The position numbers and the translations under genes were made by a program. A stretch of 64,000 nt of DNA from an archaeon (GTDB lineage Archaea > Thermoproteota > Nitrososphaeria > Nitrososphaerales > Gagatemarchaeaceae). Numbering within the stretch: position 1 is the first letter of the stretch; every line of letters starts with the position of its first letter. The DNA lies in contig CP066694.1 of NCBI GenBank assembly GCA_016432545.1, forward strand, positions 1,240,001 to 1,304,000, in the 5' to 3' direction. Below the pieces are notes generated by a model. It made no database searches, was not told where the DNA came from, and was given only the letters and a program-made list of their open reading frames with translations. This document shows positions 34,235-42,451 of the stretch, in pieces.

Positions 34235-34961
34235 CCTCACAATTTTCGTGTGCACTTACAACTCAGCCTTGACCCTTGAGAAGTGTCTGACGAGCGTAAC
34301 CAATTGCGAACCCGACTCCAAGGTTGTTGTGATTGACCACGATAGCACCGACTCTACGACCGTCATAGCCGAGAGGTTCGGGGCCGAGGTCCATCGGGAG
34401 AATGTGGGCCTCGGATACGCCAGGCAGCTGGCCCTCGAATTGGCGGAGTCACGTTACTTTGCGTTCGTCGACGGCGATGAAGAAGTGACGAACCCGCTCT
34501 TCTTCAGGTGCGCTGCAAAGAGGCTCGAAGCCTCAGTAGTAGGAGCTGTGGTCGGGATGGCCGAGGGCCACAGATTCACCTACGGACTTCCCATGGGAAT
34601 GACCGTCTTCAGGTCCGAAGACTTCCGGGGTAAGGTCATACCTCCAGGGATTGACGCGAGGGAGGAGTACTTCGTCCAGCGGAGGCTTAGGAGCCTCGGA
34701 CTTCGAACAGTATTCCTCTCGGACGCTAAGGTCCACCGGTCCCAGTACAGGAAGTTCAAGCCCGAGTGGGAAGGGGCAAACACCCGCCTCGCCTGCGGGC
34801 TCAGTCTGCGCCAGCTCCTCTTCGCCCTGAAGGTCACCCTCCTCCTGAGCCTCAACAGCAGGAGCTTCAGGAACATGGCCTACGTCCCTGTCTTCTACCT
34901 GAGGTTCCTCAGGGGGTTCGCCAAGCCCCAGCCGTGGAGGAGGCTGAGGCTCGCACTTTGA
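34227..34961 (+). CDS. Glycosyltransferase family 2 protein
   Basis: 244 aa starting at GTG 34227. DLTIFVCTYNSALTLEKCL opens the GT-A fold, VVVIDHDSTDST near residue 35 is the nucleotide loop, and FAFVDGDEEVT near 74 is the DxD metal motif. FVQRRLRSLGLRTVFLSDAK is the conserved C-terminal acceptor-side region. It overlaps the upstream fusion by 8 nt and is followed, 4 nt overlapping, by a small gene. Family 2 sugars are not predictable. Confidence 0.87.
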   Translation: MRDLTIFVCTYNSALTLEKCLTSVTNCEPDSKVVVIDHDSTDSTTVIAERFGAEVHRENVGLGYARQLALELAESRYFAFVDGDEEVTNPLFFRCAAKRLEASVVGAVVGMAEGHRFTYGLPMGMTVFRSEDFRGKVIPPGIDAREEYFVQRRLRSLGLRTVFLSDAKVHRSQYRKFKPEWEGANTRLACGLSLRQLLFALKVTLLLSLNSRSFRNMAYVPVFYLRFLRGFAKPQPWRRLRLAL

Positions 34962-35236
34962 AGCTCATCCAGGAACGGACCGCGCTGAAGTTGCTCGTTG
35001 AGAGGAACGGAGTGCTCCTGTCCGTTACCACCCAGAGACGCGCGTACTTCTTCTTCCTCTCCGCCGCTTTCGTCGGGGTTAAGGTCGCTCCGACCACTGA
35101 CCCTGACCTTGGGATTGTGGAGCTCTCCGACTACGACATCCTACTAATTCTCAGGAACTGGAAGAGGCTCTCGAGGGTCAAGGTCCGACGTGAGGCGACT
35201 CGAGGAAAGTACCGAGCCCAAGTCGCAGATGACTAG
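34958..35236 (+). CDS. Small protein of unknown function at the end of the GT2 cluster
   Basis: 92 aa starting at a TTG that overlaps the previous stop (TTGA). It begins MKLIQERTALKLLVERNGVL and ends with a basic tail (RLSRVKVRREATRGKYRAQV). The middle, YDILLILRNWKRLSRV, looks like one amphipathic helix. No domain recognised. Its stop shares CTAG with the stop of the convergent phosphatase gene. Confidence 0.5.
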   Translation: MKLIQERTALKLLVERNGVLLSVTTQRRAYFFFLSAAFVGVKVAPTTDPDLGIVELSDYDILLILRNWKRLSRVKVRREATRGKYRAQVADD

Positions 35237-35718
35237 GGGCAGAACCTGCGGACGGCCTCTTCTTGAGACCCTTCGATGAACTCGGGCTTGATCTTTCTTA
35301 ACTCTCTGATCGCCTCGTCCGCGCCGACCTTGCCGGCGTCAACCAGGTAGGCAGCCAGGGCGCACCCGGTCCGCCCCTGCCCAGCCAGGCAGTGCACGAG
35401 AATCATCTTCCCCGACCCGAGTCCGCTTTCGATGCTCTTCGCCGCTTGCTCCAAGCTCTCTTCGCTTGGAGGTTCATGGTCCTTCATCGGCACGTGCTCA
35501 AACGAGATACCAAACCCCTCTTTCAGCTCGTCAGGCAGCGGTTTCTCGGTGAGGGTGAGGATGACGCCGACCCCTTTTTTTCGGAGCCATTCAATCTGAC
35601 TTCTGGAGGCGGGGTAACCAGAGGCCGCGAGCCTTCCCTTCTCGATCCAGACAAACCCAGTCGGCTCTTCGGAGACCTTCGCCCTGAGTCTTCTGAGGAA
35701 GAGTCCACCTGTACCCAT
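35233..35718 (-). CDS. Dual-specificity-type protein phosphatase
   Basis: 161 aa. MILVHCLAGQGRTGCALAAY near residue 106 is the HCxxGxxRTG signature loop with catalytic Cys; the general acid Asp is in MKDHEPPSEE near 77. The FVWIEKGRLAASGYPASRSQ segment near 22 is the substrate recognition region of the DUSP23/Cdc14-like atypical phosphatases. The target (protein or lipid phosphate) is not known. A minus-strand TATA-like CCTAAGATT lies 30 nt upstream of the ATG. Confidence 0.88.
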   Translation of the reverse strand: MGTGGLFLRRLRAKVSEEPTGFVWIEKGRLAASGYPASRSQIEWLRKKGVGVILTLTEKPLPDELKEGFGISFEHVPMKDHEPPSEESLEQAAKSIESGLGSGKMILVHCLAGQGRTGCALAAYLVDAGKVGADEAIRELRKIKPEFIEGSQEEAVRRFCP

Positions 35719-35759
35719 GGAGTTGCACCTGGCCGGAGGATGAGGAAATCTTAGGTCTT

Positions 35760-36053
35760 TCAGGCTTCTATAACGTCTAGTTTTCCGTACTTGCCCACAT
35801 TCAGACGCAACTCTCCCCTGAAGCTGTTCGTGTAGCCGTTGGTCACCTTCACCTTCGACCCCTGCTTGACCATGTCAATCTGATCGTCCCACAACGAGAG
35901 CTTGATCTGGCCGCTCTCGTCTTTGAGCATGCAGTCCATCACCCTCGCCTCTCCCCCAGTCCTCAGGTTGACTGTGCGCGGCTCAGCCATCTCGGCAATC
36001 TCGCCTTCGGCATCTACCCTTCGCATCCCATCGCGTAAGTCTCGGACGTTCAT
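35760..36053 (-). CDS. OB-fold single-stranded nucleic-acid-binding protein
   Basis: 97 aa. MNVRDLRDGMRRVDAEGEIA, RVMDCMLKDESGQIKLSLWD and VKVTNGYTNSFRGELRLNVG are the beta strands of an RPA/SSB-like OB fold of the archaeal tRNA_anti/nucleic-acid-binding family. ATG 36053 is preferred over the TTG/ATG at 36089 because a TATA-like GTTAAATAC (36079-36087) lies 30 nt upstream and would be inside a longer gene. The protein probably coats ssDNA, but a role in another nucleic acid complex is possible. Confidence 0.82.
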   Translation of the reverse strand: MNVRDLRDGMRRVDAEGEIAEMAEPRTVNLRTGGEARVMDCMLKDESGQIKLSLWDDQIDMVKQGSKVKVTNGYTNSFRGELRLNVGKYGKLDVIEA

Positions 36054-36078
36054 GCGAGTCGCTGGTCGACCGAAGGCT

Positions 36079-36087
36079 GTATTTAAC
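36079..36087 (-). promoter_or_regulatory. TATA-like box of the OB-fold gene
   Basis: GTTAAATAC on the minus strand is centred 30 nt before the ATG at 36053 and decides the start. Confidence 0.6.
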
Positions 36088-36115
36088 ATTGAAGCGCTTC
36101 GAGCGAGGTCAGAAA

Positions 36116-36125
36116 CCGTTTAATC
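36116..36125 (+). promoter_or_regulatory. TATA-like box of the GT4 gene
   Basis: CGTTTAATC is centred 29 nt before the TTG at 36150. Confidence 0.5.
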
Positions 36126-36149
36126 AGAAAGTGCTGGCTCGGCCCCCGC

Positions 36150-37184
36150 TTGGTTCCGAGCTTGGCTGATGATGGGCTCCTCGTCATAGTCCTTGTGGTC
36201 CCGCTCTTCGCCGTTCTGTTCCTCATGCCCTCGTACCTGAGGGCCCTGGCGCGCAGAGGCAGGGTTGTCGACGACGTCCACAAGTCGCGCCCGACGAAGG
36301 TTCCCAACCCGGTAGGGCCTCTCCTCTTCATCGGCGCCGTCGGCGGCGAGGCCGCGGCCTACGTGGCCTTCGGGTCCCTCGTGCCGGTCGCGGTTCTCGG
36401 GTGTGCCGCCATCGCCTTCGCCGTGGGCTTCGCCGACGACCTGTACGTCCTCGGGGCCAGGACCAAACCGCTCCTCCTGCTACTCGCATCGCTCCCCCTG
36501 GTGGCGCTCGTGATGCTCCAGCCGGACCTCTACCAGTCGAGCCTCAGCTTCCCGGTCATCGGCGCGACCAGCGAGCACTTCACGATCTACACAGCCCTCG
36601 TGGTGCTCTCCTTCCCGGTGGTCGCGAACGCGTTCAACATGATGGACTCTTTCAACGGCCAGGTCTCTGGATTCACCCTAATCGTCTCGGTCGCCCTCGC
36701 TTTCGGGGTGGCCCTGAAGACCGCAGTCACCCCGGAATTCTCCATCGTCCACCTCGCGGCGGCCCTCCCTCTGGTCGCGGTGTCGGGGGCTTTCCTGGTC
36801 TTCAACCGATACCCCTCGAGAGGGTTCGACGGAGACAGCGGAAGCCTCATGTTCGGGGCGATGTTCGCTGCCCTCGCGGTGACTGGAGGGGTCGAGATCG
36901 CTGCAATCGTAGCCATAATGCCAGCTATTCTGAACTCATTCTACATCCTCTCAAGCGTCCGCGGCCTTGTGGAGCGGCGGAAGATGCCCTCCAGGCCCAC
37001 CTACATCGGCGGAGACGGGCGCCTCTACGCGTCGATGGAGCCCAATGCCCCGACGACCCTCGTCCGCATGCTGCTCTTCGACGGCCCCATGACCGAACGA
37101 GAGCTGGTGGGCGCCATACTCACGCTGACCGTTGTCGCATGCTTATTGGCAGGCCTCACTTCTTTGATGACGTGGGTCTTCTGA
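36150..37184 (+). CDS. Polyprenyl-phosphate GlcNAc-1-phosphate transferase (GT4/MraY-AglH type)
   Basis: 344 aa, about ten membrane helices. VDDVHKSRPTKVPNPVGPLL near residue 40 carries the conserved Asp-Asp, GFADDLYVLGARTK near 93 the DDxxG/K motif, and ANAFNMMDSFNGQ near 163 the NxxNxxDG-like catalytic loop. The enzyme starts N-glycan or lipid-linked oligosaccharide synthesis by loading a sugar-1-phosphate on dolichyl phosphate. Start TTG 36150, leaderless by TATA spacing. The next small membrane gene begins 2 nt later. Confidence 0.9.
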   Translation: MVPSLADDGLLVIVLVVPLFAVLFLMPSYLRALARRGRVVDDVHKSRPTKVPNPVGPLLFIGAVGGEAAAYVAFGSLVPVAVLGCAAIAFAVGFADDLYVLGARTKPLLLLLASLPLVALVMLQPDLYQSSLSFPVIGATSEHFTIYTALVVLSFPVVANAFNMMDSFNGQVSGFTLIVSVALAFGVALKTAVTPEFSIVHLAAALPLVAVSGAFLVFNRYPSRGFDGDSGSLMFGAMFAALAVTGGVEIAAIVAIMPAILNSFYILSSVRGLVERRKMPSRPTYIGGDGRLYASMEPNAPTTLVRMLLFDGPMTERELVGAILTLTVVACLLAGLTSLMTWVF

Positions 37185-37185
37185 G

Positions 37186-37440
37186 ATGAGGCTGGCACCT
37201 CTGGTGGGGATCATGTCGATCGCCTGGCTCCTCATGATCGGGGAGGTCTACGTCTTCTTCTACGTGATCCTGGAGTTCGCGCCGCCCATCCACGAGACTG
37301 GGAGCCTGACCCTCCTCGCGCTCTTGAAGGTCGCCGCGACACTGGCCCTTGGAGGGCTGTGGTTCGTCGTCATGTCCGCTGTTTCGAGGTTCTACGCTTC
37401 GTCCCGGGTCAGGGCCCGGACTCCCACGCCTTCATCTTAG
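37186..37440 (+). CDS. Small two-helix membrane protein downstream of the GT4 enzyme
   Basis: 84 aa with two membrane spans (APLVGIMSIAWLLMIGEVYV and LALLKVAATLALGGLWFVVM) and a basic tail. It starts 2 nt after the GT4 stop and is almost surely cotranscribed; a role as a GT4 partner is plausible by context. No known domain. Its 3' end overlaps the opposite acyltransferase gene by 32 nt. Confidence 0.65.
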   Translation: MRLAPLVGIMSIAWLLMIGEVYVFFYVILEFAPPIHETGSLTLLALLKVAATLALGGLWFVVMSAVSRFYASSRVRARTPTPSS

Positions 37441-37891
37441 AGTCGAACTCCTTCCTCGTGTATCGCACCCTCGCAGGGACGCCCATCACGACCTTCCCAG
37501 GGGGAACGTCTTTGGTGACCACTGCGCCCATCGCGACCACTGCCCTCTTGCCGACCGTCACGCCTGCCTTGATGACCGCCCTCGCCCCAATCACCGCCCC
37601 ATCCTCAATCGTCACGCCGATCATCCTCTTGCTGGGCGGATACGGGTCGTTGGTAAGGACGGCCGCCGGCCCGATGAAGACGTTCCTGCCTATCCTGCTC
37701 ATCGGTGGGATGTACACCATCCCCTCGATCCTGCATCCGCTGCCTATCCACACGTCGTAGTCCACGTGCGCTAGCGAGCCGATCCTGACGTCGTCTCCGA
37801 TGCGCGTCTTGGATCCAACGTAGGCGTAATTCCAGATCCTGACGTTCTTCCCTATCTTCGCGTCCGGGGCTACGAAGTTGACTGGCTTCAT
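37409..37891 (-). CDS. Hexapeptide-repeat N-acetyltransferase (WbpD/WlbB-like)
   Basis: 160 aa left-handed beta helix: many [LIV]-G-x4 hexapeptides such as APDAKIGKNVRIWNYAYVG, GSKTRIGDDVRIG and RIGRNVFIG, a proline-Asn turn (TNDPYPPSKRM) and GAVVTKDVPPGKVVMGVPAR near the C-terminus. WbpD homologues acetylate UDP-2-acetamido-3-amino-3-deoxy-glucuronic acid to the diacetamido sugar. It lies 2 nt after a Gfo/Idh/MocA oxidoreductase, so this is probably a nucleotide-sugar modification pair. Confidence 0.85.
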   Translation of the reverse strand: MKPVNFVAPDAKIGKNVRIWNYAYVGSKTRIGDDVRIGSLAHVDYDVWIGSGCRIEGMVYIPPMSRIGRNVFIGPAAVLTNDPYPPSKRMIGVTIEDGAVIGARAVIKAGVTVGKRAVVAMGAVVTKDVPPGKVVMGVPARVRYTRKEFDSKMKAWESGP

Positions 37892-37892
37892 A

Positions 37893-38831
37893 TCAGCTCA
37901 GGTAGATTGGCGCCCCGGATGAACTTGACGCAAGAACCGCCTCGGCAATCCTGGTCGTCTTCAGCCCGTCCTGAGGAGTCACCAGGGGCTGCCTCTTCTC
38001 CGAAAGAGCTGCCACGAACTCCTTCATCTCCAGCATCAGAGGCTCCTGGAAGGGCCTGGTCGGCACGGTCGTCGAGGTCCCTTCATGGATCTCGGTCTTC
38101 TGGGTGACAAAGTCCACGTCGATGACCCCGCCCGAGAAGACGGCGGTAAGCGTCCTGACCCGGTTGGGCGTGATCCAGTTGGTGACGAGGAACGCCGTCT
38201 TCTGGCCCGAGAACCCCAGCAGCACCGTGGCGAAGTCCTCGTGCTCGAGAGGAGCGTACAGGACACCCACCCTGGCGTAAACCGTCTTCGGGTCTTCGCC
38301 GAAGAGCCAGCACGCTGTGTCGATGTCGTGCACCGACGCATCCTTGACTATCCCGACGTCGCCGATGTTCTCTCCCCTCCTATTCTCCCTGTGGAACTCC
38401 AGGAGGATGAGTTCCCCCAGCTTCTCGCCTGAAATGGTCTTCTTGAGCTCGGTGATTGGAGGGTTGAACCTCTCGATGAAGCCGACCGTGACAGTCCTCT
38501 TGGCGCTCTTCGCCAGGTCGATCAGCTTCTCGCCGTCCTGAGCCGTCGTGGTCATCGGCTTCTCCACGAAGGTGTTCAGCCCGGCCTGGAGGGCCTTGGA
38601 CGCGATCGCAAAGTGCGTCGAGGCCGGAGTGCAGATGGTGACCGCGTCGAGCTTCTCTTTCTTGAACATCTCGTCGACTGAAGTGTACGCCGGGACCCTG
38701 AACGTCTTCGCGAAGTGGTCCGCCCTCGCCTGGTCGAGGTCGCAGATTGCCCCCAGGCACCCCAGCTCGTTGAAGACCCTGACGTGGTTTTTCCCCCACC
38801 CTCCGGTCCCTATGACCCCCACCCTGGGCAT
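37893..38831 (-). CDS. Gfo/Idh/MocA-family sugar oxidoreductase (WbpB-like)
   Basis: 312 aa. RVGVIGTGGWGKNHVRVFN at the N-terminus is the Rossmann NAD(P) site, TFVEKPMTTT near residue 87 has the EKP motif, and GIVKDASVHDIDTACWLFGE near 165 the catalytic DxxxHD-type set. The WbpB/UDP-GlcNAc 3-dehydrogenase group does this reaction before the acetyltransferase. Met 38831 is preferred over TTG 38858 and ATG 38849, since the TATA-like CCTATATTGG (38862-38871) would otherwise sit on the start. It leads the two-gene operon. Confidence 0.87.
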   Translation of the reverse strand: MPRVGVIGTGGWGKNHVRVFNELGCLGAICDLDQARADHFAKTFRVPAYTSVDEMFKKEKLDAVTICTPASTHFAIASKALQAGLNTFVEKPMTTTAQDGEKLIDLAKSAKRTVTVGFIERFNPPITELKKTISGEKLGELILLEFHRENRRGENIGDVGIVKDASVHDIDTACWLFGEDPKTVYARVGVLYAPLEHEDFATVLLGFSGQKTAFLVTNWITPNRVRTLTAVFSGGVIDVDFVTQKTEIHEGTSTTVPTRPFQEPLMLEMKEFVAALSEKRQPLVTPQDGLKTTRIAEAVLASSSSGAPIYLS

Positions 38832-38874
38832 CGGATGGCGTGGCGACATCGTAGCCAATATAGGGTTATGCGCC

Positions 38875-40005
38875 TTATTCTCTGCCCAGGCCGGCGGTGG
38901 CTGAGACCACCGTCACTTCCGTATTCCTCTGGCCCTTCCTCGAATGCTTGACCGCCTCTTGATCCTCCTTCGAGCAGACTATCAGCACGTTGTGCTTCAG
39001 AGGGTCCAGGACGTCTGACCCCGCCTTGAACTTCGCAGCCGAGACGATCTCCACGTCGGTGACATAGTCCCTCAGTCTCTGCTGAATCCCATCCGCGACC
39101 TGCAGCCTCTCGCCCCTCATCTCGTAGGTGTCCAGAGACCACAGCAAGGTGATCTTCGTCCTGCTCGCCTTCAGCTGTTTCTCCTTGAGGACCTCCCTGG
39201 CCTCGTCTACCACATACCTGACATAGTTGTCGAAGCTCTTGAGGGCGGCGCCGGCCAGGTACGAAATGGACTCGCCCGTATCCTCGCTCGCCTGTATCGC
39301 CTTCAGCTCGTAGAGATACTTTGAGAACTCATCGATGTACAACTCGGAACCCTTACTGATCGAGACCCTCGCCTCCCTGGCCCTCCTGGCCAGCTCTATC
39401 TCGGTCACGGACCCCACTGCTTTGGCAAGCACCGTGGCAGAATACTCCAGCTCCGCGGAAAAGATGTTCTGCGAAGTCCCCACGAACCCCAGAGCGTGCA
39501 GGAGGCCCTTCTCTCCCGTCCCAGCTTGAGCCACTACCGCGGGCTCAGCCTCCCTCGGCCCGAGGGGCATGTACGCGTAGGTGAGAGTCCCCCCGACCCG
39601 GAGCCCAGTCTGCTTCTCGACCATCATGATGTTCTCGGAGTTGCCTCCCGGGCCGGTCGGGAGGCAGTTGACCAGCGTGACGCCCTCGGAGAGATATCGC
39701 GAGAGGTCCCTCAGCTTCGTCCCGCCCTCGATGAGGCTCTCCTCGGCCGGCCTCCTCAGTTTGGGCACGAAGAAGACAACTTGGGCCTCTTCGAGGACCC
39801 GCCCGAGGGGCTTCAGGTCAAGGAACCGCTCCTCGCCCATCAGGTCCATGAGGACTGGATTCTTCTTCAGGAACTGAGCGTCCAGGTCTGAAGCCATCTG
39901 CAGTGACTCGTCGATGATGGTGACCTGGGCCTTGTCGGCCACCTCGGCCGCGAGCTTGTATCCTTCGCTTGTCAGTCCGTAGATCGCGACCTTGGTCCTT
40001 GACAA
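38875..40005 (-). CDS. Degenerate nucleotide-sugar dehydrogenase-like protein
   Basis: 376 aa. The Rossmann start (KVAIYGLTSEGYKLAAEVAD), the linker pattern NCLPTGPGGNSENIMMVEKQ, and the C-terminal TLLWSLDTYEMRGERLQVADG segment follow the three-domain layout of UDP-glucose/UDP-ManNAc dehydrogenases. The catalytic Cys usually seen in GxCLPKD is missing: the matching stretch reads AGAALKSFDNYVRYV. So it may bind a sugar nucleotide without oxidising it, or do a different reaction. Start TTG 40005 is 30 nt from an ACGTAATTACGT box. Two nucleotide-sugar genes follow it on the same strand. Confidence 0.62.
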   Translation of the reverse strand: MSRTKVAIYGLTSEGYKLAAEVADKAQVTIIDESLQMASDLDAQFLKKNPVLMDLMGEERFLDLKPLGRVLEEAQVVFFVPKLRRPAEESLIEGGTKLRDLSRYLSEGVTLVNCLPTGPGGNSENIMMVEKQTGLRVGGTLTYAYMPLGPREAEPAVVAQAGTGEKGLLHALGFVGTSQNIFSAELEYSATVLAKAVGSVTEIELARRAREARVSISKGSELYIDEFSKYLYELKAIQASEDTGESISYLAGAALKSFDNYVRYVVDEAREVLKEKQLKASRTKITLLWSLDTYEMRGERLQVADGIQQRLRDYVTDVEIVSAAKFKAGSDVLDPLKHNVLIVCSKEDQEAVKHSRKGQRNTEVTVVSATAGLGRE

Positions 40006-40029
40006 AGAGTGAGAGACGGCCCCGGAGTC

Positions 40030-40041
40030 CACGTAATTACG
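40030..40041 (-). promoter_or_regulatory. Palindromic TATA-like element of the dehydrogenase-like gene
   Basis: ACGTAATTACGT (40031-40042 region) is a perfect 12-nt palindrome centred about 30 nt before the TTG at 40005. Confidence 0.5.
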
Positions 40042-40084
40042 TTTTGGGCTCTTGAGAAATCGGCGGCTATCATCAATCGAGATT

Positions 40085-40096
40085 GGTTAAATAATT
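40085..40096 (+). promoter_or_regulatory. TATA-like box of the DUF354 gene
   Basis: GGTTAAATAATT is a close match to the archaeal TATA consensus, about 40 nt before the TTG at 40131, leaving a leader of about 14 nt. Confidence 0.55.
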
Positions 40097-40130
40097 CCGA
40101 GCGCGCCGGAAGCAGCGCCCCGGTCTCTCA

Positions 40131-41192
40131 TTGCCAACAGCACGCATATGGTTCGACATCCTGACGCCGAAGCAGATTCTCTTCTTCGGCCCTCTGGTGA
40201 AATCGCTCAGGAAAGAAGAATGCGACGTCCTCGTCACCTCCCGGGCCTACAGAGAGCTCGAACCCCTAGCGGAGATGGCAGGACTGAAGTTGACCTTCGT
40301 AGGCGAGAGAGGAGGAAAGGGCAAGGAGGCCCAGCTGGTCGCCTCGACTGAAAGGCAGAGCCTGATTATCCCGATCGCCAGGGACTTCGACCCTCAGGTC
40401 GCTGTGTCTGTCGCGTCCGGGGTCTGCGCCAGGGTCGCCTTCGGGCTCGGGGCAAAGCACATCGCAGTGAACGACTCGCCGCACTCAGAAATCGCTGGCA
40501 GGCTCTCGCTCCCGCTTAGCCATCACCTGCTTTGCCCCTGGGTCATCCCCAAGTCGGCTTGGGGGATCTACGGCCTCGCTCCGCGCCAAGTCTCGACTTA
40601 CAGAGCGCTCGACCCCGCAGCATGGCTGAAGAGGCCCGCCCTAGGTGGGCCAGTCCCAAAGCTGAAATCGGGGAAGAAGACGATCACCATCAGGGCTCCA
40701 GAATCGGATGCACCATACTTGGCGAAGGCAGACTCTAGCTTCATGCGCAAGGTCTTGGGGGCAATCGCGAAAGGTTTCGCGGCTCACAACCTCGTCGTCC
40801 TCGGACGGTATGACCAACAGGTCCTGCAGCTTCAGAAGGAGTTTGGCGAGACTTTCATCGTGCCAGACGGGCCCATCGATGGAGCCTCCCTGTTGAAAAA
40901 GTCAGACGCCTTCGTCGGCATGGGCGGCACTATGAACGCGGAGGCTGCCCTTCTCGGAGTTCCTACCGTGTCTGCGTTCCAGGGCTCGCTGTACACAGAC
41001 AGGTATCTGTTGTCGGAAGGCATTCTGAGTAGGGCCGGCACTCCTGCCTCTATCGTCAAGACCCTCGGAAGAATCCTCCGGGACGACTTCAAGGCCGCGC
41101 AGGAGAGGAAGGCGATGAAAATCCTGGATTGGATGGAGGACCCTGTTGCTGTCCTGCAGAGTTTCATCCTCAAAGCCGCCATGCAAGCCTAA
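40131..41192 (+). CDS. DUF354-family protein, GT-B/WecB-like fold
   Basis: 353 aa. IWFDILTPKQILFFGPLVKS near residue 6 and NDSPHSEIAGRLSLPLSHHL near 117 are typical of DUF354 proteins, which share the GT-B fold of UDP-GlcNAc 2-epimerases and are common in archaeal glycan loci. VGMGGTMNAEAALLGVPTVS near 263 is the glycine-rich donor loop. Function is unproven. It begins at a TTG. Confidence 0.87.
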   Translation: MPTARIWFDILTPKQILFFGPLVKSLRKEECDVLVTSRAYRELEPLAEMAGLKLTFVGERGGKGKEAQLVASTERQSLIIPIARDFDPQVAVSVASGVCARVAFGLGAKHIAVNDSPHSEIAGRLSLPLSHHLLCPWVIPKSAWGIYGLAPRQVSTYRALDPAAWLKRPALGGPVPKLKSGKKTITIRAPESDAPYLAKADSSFMRKVLGAIAKGFAAHNLVVLGRYDQQVLQLQKEFGETFIVPDGPIDGASLLKKSDAFVGMGGTMNAEAALLGVPTVSAFQGSLYTDRYLLSEGILSRAGTPASIVKTLGRILRDDFKAAQERKAMKILDWMEDPVAVLQSFILKAAMQA

Positions 41193-41220
41193 ATTACCAT
41201 CGGCAAGGCAACTCGAAGCA

Positions 41221-41297
41221 GAGCCCGGTGGTGTAGCGGCCAAGCATACTGGCCTTTGGAGCCGGTGACCCTGGTTCGAATCCAGGCCGGGCTACCA
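41221..41297 (+). tRNA. tRNA-Gln(UUG), CCA encoded, integration site
   Basis: Acceptor AGCCCGG/CCGGGCT, D stem GTGT/GCAT, anticodon arm CTGGC-CTTTGGA-GCCGG with anticodon UUG, T arm CCTGG-TTCGAAT-CCAGG, A73 at 41294 and CCA encoded. There is no intron. The 16 bases ending this gene (41282-41297) recur at 42452-42467 with one mismatch, marking it as the attachment site of an integrated element. Confidence 0.95.
41282..41297. repeat. Direct repeat, attL (tRNA-Gln 3' end)
   Basis: CCAGGCCGGGCTAC (14 nt) is identical to 42452-42465, and the next two bases are CA here and TA there. The repeat includes the T-arm and acceptor strands, the usual tyrosine-integrase target in archaeal tRNA genes. Confidence 0.75.
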
Positions 41298-41307
41298 CCC
41301 CTGCGCA

Positions 41308-41631
41308 TTGATTTCCGAGCCCGACTCCAGCGTTGATTCCCGCATCATATTATATGGCGTGGTCAAGGCGGGAAGGAAGAGGTTCTATGATGACATGGAC
41401 GAAATCGAGTCCCACCAGACGGTCAAGGTCTGGCTCGCTGGAATCAAGGAGGGTCCCAGCAGGAGGGCGGCCCGATACACCTCCGCCAGGTACCACCGAT
41501 GGAGGGTCTCCAGAGGGCTGCAATCGAACCCTGACGACCTGATAGAAGAGTGCCATAACGGCAACAATCGGACTCTAGTGTCCGAGGTTCGGGTTTGGAG
41601 ACATTGCGATTCACGCTTAATACGGCGATGA
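41308..41631 (+). pseudogene. Tyrosine-integrase N-terminal fragment
   Basis: 107 aa open frame beginning at TTG 41308, 10 nt beyond the tRNA. The stretch TVKVWLAGIKEGPSRRAARYT then NPDDLIEECHNGNNRTLVSE resembles the SAM-like core-binding domain of archaeal integrases (pattern VRRWYENL.EGS..TA..Y). The frame stops at 41629 and no catalytic R...HxxR...Y domain is found in the next kilobase, so it is cut off. It sits next to attL. The match is by eye and modest. Confidence 0.5.
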
Positions 41632-41647
41632 ACTCGAGCAGCGCAAC

Positions 41648-42247
41648 TTGGGCTTCTGTCCAAGCTGTGGCAAGGAGAAATCACTGCAGGCCATGTACTG
41701 TACCAATTGCGGGCACCACTTTGAGCAACCGCAGCCTCTCGCGGCTGTCCAACCGAGTTTGAAGAAGTCGCATCGGAAGAGGAATGCCCTGCTTGGAGTC
41801 ATCTTCACAGTGGCATTTCTGATTTCCATTGCGACTGCCATCAACTCGCCCATTTCGAATGCAAACTCCACCTCGTCCGCCACGCAACCAAAGGCTCCCA
41901 TCAGCCCTTGCGTGTTCTCAAGCAAGTCGTTTGGGGTCTCAACTGATGGGAGCCACAGCCTTCAGGGCTGTTTGACTTCAGGGAGTCACGGAAGCTGGGG
42001 ATTCGCTCTGACTTGCAGCTCATGCTTCCCCACGCTTAGAGGAACAGTCAGTTCGTCAAACCCTGTCGAAGTAGAGATACTTGCAGGAGGAGCTCTTGGC
42101 GGCATCCTCTACAGCAAGAACGACACCACTTCTGCCAGTTTTGCGGACATAGCACTGTATCCATCAACAGGATATGCCGTATACATCAAGAACCTGAGCG
42201 GAGAGAACAATTCAATATCAATTTCCCTTCAGATAAGTGGCTCCTAG
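41648..42247 (+). CDS. Zinc-ribbon, single-helix membrane protein (element cargo)
   Basis: 199 aa. A cytosolic zinc ribbon (FCPSCGKEKSLQAMYCTNCG, two CxxC knuckles) is followed by a membrane helix (LLGVIFTVAFLISIATAI) and a Ser/Thr-rich extracellular part with several Cys (SCFPT, LTCSSC). The start is a TTG about 29 nt after a TATA-like GCTTAATAC. Lower GC and odd codon use compared with its neighbours fit transfer. No function is known. Confidence 0.75.
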   Translation: MGFCPSCGKEKSLQAMYCTNCGHHFEQPQPLAAVQPSLKKSHRKRNALLGVIFTVAFLISIATAINSPISNANSTSSATQPKAPISPCVFSSKSFGVSTDGSHSLQGCLTSGSHGSWGFALTCSSCFPTLRGTVSSSNPVEVEILAGGALGGILYSKNDTTSASFADIALYPSTGYAVYIKNLSGENNSISISLQISGS

Positions 42248-42451
42248 TGGAAGATTGAGGTCCTCGCTGTGGGTCGTTTAGATAGCGAGGAGTGGTGGGA
42301 AAGTAGCTGCTCGACTCGGAAGTCAAAGAAGCCCAGATACATCCAGGACGTTCAGCTTGGACTCATGAAGCACCTAAGGTACAATGCCAGGCGACCGCTT
42401 CGGGGCGTGTCTTACCCGCCTTGCGTGGAAATCAATCCGACGCATATTTAC

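Noticed and set aside
35573-35580. Run of eight T as a terminator
   Set aside because: It lies inside the phosphatase coding region as a Lys-Lys codon run, with no gene ending nearby on the plus strand.
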